DNA of 64,000 nucleotides from Trinickia symbiotica (GTDB lineage Bacteria; Pseudomonadota; Gammaproteobacteria; Burkholderiales; Burkholderiaceae): positions 62,001-126,000 of the forward strand of contig NZ_PTIR01000014.1 in assembly GCF_002934455.1 (NCBI RefSeq), read 5' to 3'. Made by a program: the position numbers and the translations under genes. The notes beneath the pieces are model-generated. The model did not search any database. It was given only the letters and a program-made list of their open reading frames with translations, and was not told where the DNA came from. This document shows, piece by piece, positions 57,013 through 64,000 of this stretch (the stretch's first letter is position 1; each line of letters opens with the position of its first letter).

Positions 57013-57707
57013 CGCGGCTCGATGCGCGTAGGCGCCGTTCGCGCGGCCGCCGCGGCGTGCTTCGCGCCCCGCTCGCGCGCTGCCCGGGCGTCGCCTTGGC
57101 GAGCGTTCAGGCGATCGGCCATGTCCCAGAGTACACGCGGATCGAACATCACGACCACAGCCAGCATCAGCGTCAGCCCGCCGAACGCGAAGAGCGCCGC
57201 TTCCGGAATGACGCGGGCGAGGCTCGTCATTTTAACGATCGTCACGAGAATGCCGAGCATGAGCACTTCGATCATGCCCCAGGGGCGCACGAATTGAATC
57301 GCGCGCAGCACGGAATGGAAGCCGGGCGGCACGACGCCGGCGCGGATCGGCAGCAGGACATAGAGCAGCGAGGTCAGCTCGACGAGCGGAAAGAGGATCG
57401 TCGAGCAGAACACGAGCACGGCGACGATCTGCATGTCCTCGCTCCAAAGAGCGACGAGCGCGCCCATCAGCGTCGTTTGCGACGTGATGCCGTTCAATTC
57501 GAGCTCGACGATCGGAAAGCCCTGCGCGATGAGGAACGTGATCAGCGCCGCCATCGCGAGCGCGGCAATCCGCTCGACGTGGATCGAGCTCGAGCGCGAC
57601 AGCACGGCGCCGCAACGCGGGCAGCGCGCATTCGCGTGATTGGAATCGCGCGGCTTGCGCAACAGTGCGTCGCATTCATGACATGCAATCAGATTCAGGC
57701 GATCCAT
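57009..57707 (-). CDS. pqiA: paraquat-inducible protein A, first half-size subunit
   Basis: 232 residues. It starts MDRLNLIACHECDALLRK with CHEC ... CPRC zinc-ribbon cysteines; then four helices with FLIAQGFPIVELELNGITSQ and FCSTILFPLVELTSLLYVLL. It is the first gene of the operon pqiA-pqiA-pqiB-pqiC, with each stop overlapping the next start. The frame is open upstream, but ATG 57707 fits the family. The C-terminal tail is Ala/Arg-rich. Confidence 0.9.
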   Translation of the reverse strand: MDRLNLIACHECDALLRKPRDSNHANARCPRCGAVLSRSSSIHVERIAALAMAALITFLIAQGFPIVELELNGITSQTTLMGALVALWSEDMQIVAVLVFCSTILFPLVELTSLLYVLLPIRAGVVPPGFHSVLRAIQFVRPWGMIEVLMLGILVTIVKMTSLARVIPEAALFAFGGLTLMLAVVVMFDPRVLWDMADRLNARQGDARAARERGAKHAAAAARTAPTRIEPR

Positions 57708-58036
57708 AGGCAACAGTGCGTCCGCCCGGGCGGGGCGGCGGTGGACGAGCGAGACTCGAGGCGCTGCAAACGAGCGGCAAACCCGCGCCAATCTTACCAA
57801 ATGGCCCCGCGCGGACGCGTTGCGGTCAATCCGCGGAAAGGGGCCGGAGCACGCGCGTGGCCGACGCGCGGAATAGACTGTCCTTTGTCCGCGTTTAGCA
57901 CTTGCCGTTCCCGGATTCCGTTCTCGAAAAAATTCGGGGCCACACGGTCTCTTCGCTTGCGGTAGCATGGCGGCCGTACGGGATGGGGCCGCCGTCGCCG
58001 GTCTCGGCAAAATACCTGATAACTCGATATCCTGCC
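57708..58036. other. 329-base divergent spacer between pqiA and cytochrome b561
   Basis: No gene seen. No SoxR box or other stress operator was recognised, although pqi operons elsewhere are stress-induced. The cytochrome b561 ATG at 58037 lacks a strong ribosome site. Confidence 0.4.
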
Positions 58037-58612
58037 ATGTCGACTGAAATCCGGCCTTCGCGGCCATCATTTTCGCAGTCCGATGCTTACACGAGCACCG
58101 CAATCACCTTTCATTGGGTAATCGCGCTGCTCATCGTCAGTGCGTTTGCGATCGGTCTCGTCATGACGAGCATTCCGGGATTCACGCCCGATAAGCTCCG
58201 CTATTTCTCATGGCACAAGTGGATCGGCGTGACCGCGTTCGCGCTCATCGTGCTGCGCATCGTCTGGCGCTTGACGCACAAGGCGCCGCCGCTGCCCGAG
58301 CACATGCGCGGCTGGGAGCGCGCGCTGGCGCATGCCATCCACGGCTTTATTTACCTGCTGATGATCGCCGTGCCCGTTACCGGCTATCTCTATAGCTCGG
58401 CCGCGAACGTGCCCGTCGTCTACCTCGGCATCGTGCCGTTGCCGCGCATCATCGCACCCGACCCGATGCTGAAGGAAGTGCTCAAGACGACGCATATTAC
58501 GCTCGACTATTGCCTCGCCGCGCTCGTCGTCCTGCACATTGCAGCGGCGCTCAAGCACCAGTGGTTCGACCGCGACGGACTCCTTTCGCGGATGATCCCG
58601 TTTCTCAAGTAA
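58037..58612 (+). CDS. cytochrome b561 (CybB-like)
   Basis: 191 residues with four helices. Haem-ligand histidines are seen in FHWVIALLIVSAF, SWHKWIGVTAFALIVLR, ALAHAIHGFIYLLMIAVPVT and VVLHIAAALKHQWF. CybB in E. coli acts as a superoxide:ubiquinone oxidoreductase. It is followed by two YceI genes, the same set (cybB-yceI) as in E. coli. ATG 58037 gives a normal-length protein. Confidence 0.92.
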   Translation: MSTEIRPSRPSFSQSDAYTSTAITFHWVIALLIVSAFAIGLVMTSIPGFTPDKLRYFSWHKWIGVTAFALIVLRIVWRLTHKAPPLPEHMRGWERALAHAIHGFIYLLMIAVPVTGYLYSSAANVPVVYLGIVPLPRIIAPDPMLKEVLKTTHITLDYCLAALVVLHIAAALKHQWFDRDGLLSRMIPFLK

Positions 58613-58650
58613 TTCAATTATCCAAGTAACCTTTCAAGAGCGACACTGCA

Positions 58651-59220
58651 ATGAAAGCTTCGTTTTATCGCTACATGCTGGCCGCATTCGCAGCCGCGAC
58701 ACTGGCAGCCTCGGGGGCCGCGCTCGCTCAGGTCGACTCCGCGAAGAGTTCGATCGTCGCGACGTCGAAACAGATGAACGTCCCCGTGGACGGCAAGTTC
58801 ACGAAGTTCACGGCCGACGTGAGTTTCGATCCGTCGAAGCCGACGGCCGGCAGTGCGCAATTCTCCGTGGACGTGCGCAGCTACGATCTCGGCGATAAGG
58901 AATACAACGATCAGGTGGCCGGCAAAGACTGGTTCGACGCGAAGGCGTATCCGACGGCCACTTTCGTCTCGAGCGCCATCGCGCCCGCCGGCGGCAACAA
59001 ATACAACGTAACCGGCAAGCTGACGATCAAGGGCAAGAGCCAGACCGTCGTCGTCCCTGTGACGGTGACGCAGCAGGGGGCTAGTCAAGTGTTCGACGGC
59101 GCGGTGCCGATCAAGCGCTCGGCCTTCGACGTCGGCACCGGGGAGTGGAAGGATACCTCGGTCGTCGCCGACGATGTCGTCATCAAGTTCCATATTGTCG
59201 CGGCGGCGAAGAAAGGCTGA
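58651..59220 (+). CDS. YceI-family periplasmic protein, copy 1
   Basis: 189 residues with signal peptide 1-26 (ends ALAQV). YceI lipocalin-like fold: [40 protein letters not shown] and [20 protein letters not shown]. YceI barrels bind isoprenoid-type lipids such as polyprenyl quinones, which suits the adjacent cytochrome. The copy is diverged from the next one. Confidence 0.9.
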   Translation: MKASFYRYMLAAFAAATLAASGAALAQVDSAKSSIVATSKQMNVPVDGKFTKFTADVSFDPSKPTAGSAQFSVDVRSYDLGDKEYNDQVAGKDWFDAKAYPTATFVSSAIAPAGGNKYNVTGKLTIKGKSQTVVVPVTVTQQGASQVFDGAVPIKRSAFDVGTGEWKDTSVVADDVVIKFHIVAAAKKG

Positions 59221-59300
59221 CCGGCGCGATCTTGCGTTTCTTCCCTCGTTTGTTCAACGTTGCCGCCCGTTCGGCGGTGCTCGCATCAGGAGAATCGGTT

Positions 59301-59882
59301 GTGAAAAAGAATGTCTTTATCGCCGCCGCGGCATTGGCGGCGACGCTGTCGGGCAGCGTCTTCGCTGCGGATACGTATCAGCTCGACCCGAACCACACGT
59401 ACCCGAGCTTCGCGGCCGATCATTTCGGCGGCTTGTCGGTCTGGCGCGGCAAGTTTACGAAGACGACGGGCACCGTGACGCTCGATCGGCAGGCGAAGAC
59501 CGGTACGGTCGAGGTGACGATCGATCCCGCCTCGATCGATACGGGTAACGCCAAGCTCGACGAGCATTTGAAGAAGGACGAATTCTTCGACGTGACGAAG
59601 TTCCCGACGGCCAGTTACAAGGGCACGAAGATCAAGTTCGACGGCGACAAGCCCGTCGAAGTGATCGGCGAGCTGACGCTGCACGGCGTGACGAAGCCCG
59701 TCGACCTGAAGATCGATTCCTTCAAGTGCATGCCGCACCCGATGCTCAAGCGTGAAGTGTGCGGCGTCGAGGCGAGCGGCGATTTCAATCGCGCCGATTT
59801 CGGCCTCGATTTCGGGCAGAAGTATGGCTTCAACATGGATACGAAGCTGCAGATCCAGGCTGAAGGGATCAAGCAGCAGTAA
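59301..59882 (+). CDS. YceI-family periplasmic protein, copy 2
   Basis: 193 residues with signal peptide 1-22 (ends VFAAD). [20 protein letters not shown] is the classic YceI opening; [20 protein letters not shown] and [18 protein letters not shown] follow. GTG 59301 is the start, with AGGAG about nine bases upstream. This copy is nearer to E. coli YceI than copy 1. Ends in a bidirectional terminator. Confidence 0.92.
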   Translation: MKKNVFIAAAALAATLSGSVFAADTYQLDPNHTYPSFAADHFGGLSVWRGKFTKTTGTVTLDRQAKTGTVEVTIDPASIDTGNAKLDEHLKKDEFFDVTKFPTASYKGTKIKFDGDKPVEVIGELTLHGVTKPVDLKIDSFKCMPHPMLKREVCGVEASGDFNRADFGLDFGQKYGFNMDTKLQIQAEGIKQQ

Positions 59883-59936
59883 TCGCGCGGCCGTCGTAAG
59901 CTGGGGCAGGACCAGCGCCAGTCCCGGCGAGCCAAT

Positions 59937-59976
59937 AAAAAAACGCTTCGAGCATGGCGCCCGAAGCGTTTTTTTT
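59937..59976. terminator. bidirectional terminator between yceI and secF
   Basis: AAACGCTTCG (59941-59950) pairs with CGAAGCGTTT (59962-59971); A run before and T run after serve both strands, ending yceI (plus) and secF (minus). Confidence 0.9.
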
Positions 59977-60013
59977 CGCCCGTCAACAGACGCGAGCCGG
60001 TGCGCTGCCGACC

Positions 60014-60964
60014 TCAGACCTGCGCGCCCGCATTCGGATCGTTCGGATCGTGGCGTTCCCGCTTTTCCTTCAGCAGATCTTCGCGCTTCACGCCAAGCCA
60101 CATCGCGAGCGCGGCTGCGACGAACACCGACGAGTAGATGCCGAACAGGATGCCGATCGTCAGCGCGAGAGCGAAGTAGTGCAGCGTCGGGCCGCCGAAG
60201 AAGAACATCGACAGCACCATCATTTCGGTACAACCGTGCGTGATGACCGTGCGCGACATGGTGCTCGTGATCGCGTGGTTGATGACTTCCATGACGGTCA
60301 TCTTGCGCTCGCGGCGGAATGTTTCACGAATCCGGTCGAAGATGACGACCGACTCGTTGACCGAGTAGCCGAGCACCGCGAGCACCGCGGCTAGCACCGA
60401 CAGCGAAAACTCCCATTGGAAGAATGCGAAGAAGCCGAGAATGATCACGACGTCGTGCAGGTTCGCGATGATGCCGGCCACCGCGTATTTCCATTCGAAG
60501 CGGAACGACAGGTAGATCATGATGCCGACGACGACGCAGGCGAGCGCGAGCAGGCCATTCGTCGCGAGCTCCTTGCCGACCTGCGGGCCGACGAACTCGA
60601 CGCGCTGCAGCTTCGCGGCGGGCTCCTGCTGATTGAGCGCCGTCATGACCTGATTGCTTTGCTGCGCCGACGAGAGCCCCGTCTTCAACGGCAGACGGAT
60701 CATCACGTCGCGCGACGTGCCGAACGTCTGCACTTGTGCGTCCCCGTAGCCGAGCTTGCCGAGCGTCGTGCGCACCGGCTCGAGTTGCGCCGCCTGCGGG
60801 TACTGCACTTCCATGACGGTGCCGCCCGTGAACTCGACCGACAGGTGCAGCCCGCGATGCAGCAGGAAAAACACCGCCGCGAAGAACGTCAGGAACGAGA
60901 TCGCGTTGAAAATCAACGCGCGCTGCATGAACGGGATGTCGTTGCGAATGCGGAAAAATTCCAT
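60014..60964 (-). CDS. secF: protein translocase subunit SecF
   Basis: 316 residues with six helices. FTGGTVMEVQYPQ in the first periplasmic domain, the D2-type GYSVNESVVIFDRIRETFRR and GIYSSVFVAAALAMWLG are typical. With SecD it uses the proton gradient to pull proteins through SecYEG. 95 bases after secD. Confidence 0.96.
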   Translation of the reverse strand: MEFFRIRNDIPFMQRALIFNAISFLTFFAAVFFLLHRGLHLSVEFTGGTVMEVQYPQAAQLEPVRTTLGKLGYGDAQVQTFGTSRDVMIRLPLKTGLSSAQQSNQVMTALNQQEPAAKLQRVEFVGPQVGKELATNGLLALACVVVGIMIYLSFRFEWKYAVAGIIANLHDVVIILGFFAFFQWEFSLSVLAAVLAVLGYSVNESVVIFDRIRETFRRERKMTVMEVINHAITSTMSRTVITHGCTEMMVLSMFFFGGPTLHYFALALTIGILFGIYSSVFVAAALAMWLGVKREDLLKEKRERHDPNDPNAGAQV

Positions 60965-61059
60965 CGTGTTTCTCTCCGGGCCGTCATCGGCCCTTTAGCC
61001 GCTCGGCGGCCCCTGCGGGCCGCCTTCCTTTTGGCATATAAGCGCTCGGCCTCGAGCCG

Positions 61060-63111
61060 TCAGCGGGACGAATCCGGTTTGCGCGGCGCCGCAGTTTCGC
61101 GCGCGCGATTGCGCAATTGTGGCTTGCCTGCGCGAGCCCCTCGATTTCCGCCCTTGGGGGCCGATTGCGAGCCGACCGACGACGCGAGCGCCGCCGTATC
61201 GCTGCCCGCATCGGACGCGCCGAAAGCGCCGGCTCCGGCTGCCGCTGTCGCCGCGGCGGGCCGCCAGACCTGGCCGATCGAAAGCGTCTTGAGCTTCTTC
61301 TTGCCGCCGTACCACCAGTTCACGAGCCCGCGCGAGAAGAACACGGCCGAGAACATCGAGGTCAAGATGCCGATGCAGTGCACGACGGCAAAGCCGCGCA
61401 CGGGGCCGGAGCCGAACGCGAGCAGCGCGAGGCCGGCGATCAGTGTCGTCACGTTCGAGTCGATGATCGTCGCCCAGGCGTGCGCGTAGCCGTTCTGGAT
61501 CGCGAGTTGCGGCGGCGCGCCGTGGCGCAGCTCTTCGCGCACGCGCTCGTTGATGAGCACGTTCGAGTCGATCGCCATACCGAGCGCGAGCGCAATGGCG
61601 GCGATGCCGGGCAGCGTCAGCGTAGCTTGGAGCAACGAGAGCACGGCCACGAGCAGCAGCAGGTTGACCGACAGGCCGATCACGGAAACGACGCCGAAGA
61701 GCAGGTAGTAGGCGATCATGAACACGGTGATCGCGGCGAAGCCGTAGACGACCGAGTCGAAGCCCTTCTTGATGTTGTCGGCGCCGAGGCTTGGTCCGAT
61801 CGTCCGCTCCTCGATGATGTCCATCGGTGCCGCGAGCGAGCCCGCGCGCAGCAGCAGCGCGAGATCGGCGGCGGCCTGCGGCGTCGGCTGGCCCGTGATC
61901 TGGAAGCGGTCGCCGAGCTCGGACTGGATCGTCGCGACCGTCAGCACCTGCCCTTTGCCCTTTTCGAACAGCACCATCGCCATCGGCTTGCCGATGTTGT
62001 CGCGCGAGACGCTCGCGACGGCGCGGCCCGCGGCCGAATTGAGGCGGATGTTGACGGAGGGGCGCTGGTGTTCGTCGAAGCCGGCCGACGCGTCGATGAT
62101 GCTGTCGCCCGTGAAGATGACCTGCTTGCGCAGCAGAACTGGCACCTGATTGCCTTCGGTGAAGAGCTCGTCGCCGGGCGGCACGGGCTCGCCGGGGGCC
62201 GGATGGGTGTTGACCGGATCCGCGAGACGCGCCTCGAGCGTGGCCGTGCGGCCGATGATTTCCTTTGCCTTCGCCGTATCCTGCACGCCCGGCAGCTCGA
62301 CGACGATGCGGTCGGCGCCTTGCTGCTGGATCACGGGCTCCGCGACGCCAAGCTCGTTCACGCGGTTGTGCAGCGTCTGCATGTTCTGCTTGACGGCGGC
62401 TTCCTCGACGGCCTGCTGCTGGGCGGGCGCGAACGTGCCGACGAGCTCGACGCCGCCTCCTTGCGCCGCGGGCCGCGTGTTCCATTGCAGCTCGGTGATC
62501 GTGCGCGAGAGCTGCGTGCGCGCCGTATTGGCGACGTTCGCATCGGCAAAGCTCACGACGACCGACTGGCCGACGCGATTCACGCCGCCGTCGCGGATGT
62601 TGTTATCGCGCAAGTAGGTGCGCGCGTCCGACGCGTCGGCGTCGAGCCGCTTGTCGAGCGCGCCGGCCATGTCGATCTGCATGAGGAAGTGGACGCCGCC
62701 GCGCAAATCGAGCCCGAGGTACATCGGCAACGCGCGCAGCGCCGTCAGCCAGCGCGGCGAGGCGCTTTGCAGATTCAGTGCGACGACGTATTGCGGATCG
62801 GCCGGATCGGCGTTCAGCGCCTTTTGCAGGACGTCTTTCACGTGCAGCTGCGTGTCGGTGTCTTTCAGGCGCACGCGGATGTTGGCATTCGCGCCGCTAT
62901 TGTCGAACGTGACGTCGTCAGGCTTGATCTGGTTCGCGGCGAGCGCGGCTTCGACCTTGTCGAGCGTCGACGCATCGAGCTTGACCGTGGCCTTGCCGCT
63001 CAACACCTGCACCGCCGGCGCTTCGCCGAAGAAGTTGGGCAATGTGTAGAGAAGACCGATGGCGAGCGCCACGGCCATCACGACATATTTCCAAAGGGGA
63101 TAACGATTCAT
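61060..63111 (-). CDS. secD: protein translocase subunit SecD
   Basis: 683 residues. MNRYPLWKYVVMAVALAIGL, LGLDLRGGVHFLMQID, then the P1 periplasmic domain, and the C-terminal channel with ALALGMAIDSNVLINERVRE. Six helices. The last 55-60 residues, after the usual end near SIGQVW, form an Ala/Gly/Arg-rich tail (ending APRKPDSSR) that most SecD proteins lack. ATG 63111 is preferred; the frame opens ten codons earlier. 170 bases after yajC, with a strong hairpin between. Confidence 0.96.
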   Translation of the reverse strand: MNRYPLWKYVVMAVALAIGLLYTLPNFFGEAPAVQVLSGKATVKLDASTLDKVEAALAANQIKPDDVTFDNSGANANIRVRLKDTDTQLHVKDVLQKALNADPADPQYVVALNLQSASPRWLTALRALPMYLGLDLRGGVHFLMQIDMAGALDKRLDADASDARTYLRDNNIRDGGVNRVGQSVVVSFADANVANTARTQLSRTITELQWNTRPAAQGGGVELVGTFAPAQQQAVEEAAVKQNMQTLHNRVNELGVAEPVIQQQGADRIVVELPGVQDTAKAKEIIGRTATLEARLADPVNTHPAPGEPVPPGDELFTEGNQVPVLLRKQVIFTGDSIIDASAGFDEHQRPSVNIRLNSAAGRAVASVSRDNIGKPMAMVLFEKGKGQVLTVATIQSELGDRFQITGQPTPQAAADLALLLRAGSLAAPMDIIEERTIGPSLGADNIKKGFDSVVYGFAAITVFMIAYYLLFGVVSVIGLSVNLLLLVAVLSLLQATLTLPGIAAIALALGMAIDSNVLINERVREELRHGAPPQLAIQNGYAHAWATIIDSNVTTLIAGLALLAFGSGPVRGFAVVHCIGILTSMFSAVFFSRGLVNWWYGGKKKLKTLSIGQVWRPAAATAAAGAGAFGASDAGSDTAALASSVGSQSAPKGGNRGARAGKPQLRNRARETAAPRKPDSSR

Positions 63112-63176
63112 GGCATTCGCCGTTCGGGGAAGGGGCGTCAAAGCGCCGCGTCCCGCGTCTTCATGGCCGGTGCGAG

Positions 63177-63201
63177 GGCGCGCGGGGAAACCCGGCGCGC
63201 C
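63177..63201 (-). other. GC-rich hairpin between yajC and secD
   Basis: GGCGCGCGGGG and CCCGGCGCGCC pair around an AAA loop with one mismatch. No T tract follows, so it is not a classical terminator. It lies about 66 bases before the secD start and may slow or stabilise the message between the two genes. Confidence 0.5.
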
Positions 63202-63281
63202 GCCCGGCTCGTGAAGGCGCGGGAGGCGATCTCAAGCAGCGATCGAAACGTTGATCGACGCGACATGGGAGCGAGGCGGCT

Positions 63282-63608
63282 TCAGAGCGATTTGATCGTG
63301 CCTTTCGGGAGGATCGTGGTGACGGCCGCCTTTTGCACGAGGATCTCGGTGCCTTCGGCGATTTCCACGCCGACGTAGGCATCGCCCACCTTGGTGACCT
63401 TGCCGACGACGCCGCCGTTCGTCACGACCTCATCGCCCTTGGCCATTGCGGCGAGCATGTTGCGGTGCTCCTTTTGGCGCTTCATCTGGGGCCGGATCAT
63501 GATGAAATACAGCACCGCGAACATGAGGATGAACGGCAGGAAGCTCATCAGATTCGATTCGGCGCCGCCGCCGGCCCCTTGCGCGAATGCGTTGGAAATC
63601 ATCGACAC
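63282..63608 (-). CDS. yajC: preprotein translocase accessory protein YajC
   Basis: 108 residues with one helix, LMSFLPFILMFAVLYFIMIR, then PQMKRQKEHRNMLAAMAKGD and EVVTNGGVVGKVTKVGD. It associates with SecDF. It stands in the conserved order tgt-yajC-secD-secF. Confidence 0.96.
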   Translation of the reverse strand: MSMISNAFAQGAGGGAESNLMSFLPFILMFAVLYFIMIRPQMKRQKEHRNMLAAMAKGDEVVTNGGVVGKVTKVGDAYVGVEIAEGTEILVQKAAVTTILPKGTIKSL

Positions 63609-63731
63609 GTTGGTTTCTCCGTAAAAGACGATCGGACGATCGCGAAATAGCCAGATATTTTAGCATTGCGGTATTGCGCGGCGACGCGGGTCCCCGAAGT
63701 CGGACGAATCCCCGCTCGTCGCGCGCGGCGG

Positions 63732-64000
<269 letters not shown>

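Noticed and set aside
61117-63378. 753-codon plus-strand frame opposite secD
   Set aside because: Mirror frame of a GC-rich gene, full of Arg/Asp/Gly, with no ribosome site or family resemblance.

Overview
The window is GC-rich chromosomal DNA packed with core genes. Gene content and order point to a member of the Burkholderiaceae, Burkholderia sensu lato (Paraburkholderia, Trinickia or Caballeronia type). Typical blocks are tgt-yajC-secD-secF, rplM-rpsI-erpA, pepP-(ubiH-like)-dusB-fis-purH-ruvC-ruvA-ruvB, proA after holA, and a hexR/edd/eda Entner-Doudoroff cluster beside gluconate genes. The genus is inferred from protein likeness and was not tested. No tRNA, rRNA, insertion sequence, prophage or CRISPR array was seen.

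Layout, left to right. 1-8.5 kb: the 3' part of holA, proA, a HemJ-like membrane protein, then a sugar-acid block made of hexR (minus) facing edd-eda, gntP and gntK (plus). Two HexR-type palindromes lie in the hexR/edd gap, and a LacI/GntR-type operator lies before gntP. 8.6-12.1 kb: a translationally coupled pair, a periplasmic solute-binding protein followed by a CHASE-PAS-GGDEF-EAL enzyme, which looks like a ligand-sensing c-di-GMP module. 12.1-17 kb: a decayed BrnA-like antitoxin, a cytochrome b, a CHRD protein, purB and a NarK-type transporter. 17.3-23.1 kb: a LysR regulator, glutamate dehydrogenase and the gltI-gltJ-gltK-gltL glutamate/aspartate importer, a coherent glutamate block.

23-33 kb: a class II amidotransferase, pyrC, a DUF3025 protein, the RNase P RNA gene, an OsmC protein, a probable small RNA whose loop mimics the 16S 3' tail, the rplM-rpsI operon with a long leader, erpA, anmK, tyrS, dtd and a histidine phosphatase. 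33-42.6 kb: a minus-strand run from pepP down to ruvB, with an MpaB/DUF2236 gene after it, including a heptanucleotide tandem repeat between ruvA and ruvB and a 34-codon reading frame right after purH.

42.8-64 kb: a glutathione S-transferase, an odd ABC permease without an EAA loop, a GltB-like FMN protein, mnmA-nudJ, the pnt transhydrogenase operon, a VOC/WYL-regulator pair behind a perfect palindrome, an RNA methyltransferase, a four-gene pqi (MCE) operon joined by 4-base overlaps, a cytochrome b561-YceI-YceI cassette, and the sec/tgt block at the right edge. Most genes are housekeeping. The less ordinary signals are regulatory or small: the anti-Shine-Dalgarno RNA, the coupled solute-binding/c-di-GMP pair, the purH-linked small frame, the 66-base duplication after proA, the ruvAB repeat and the palindrome at 52.3 kb.
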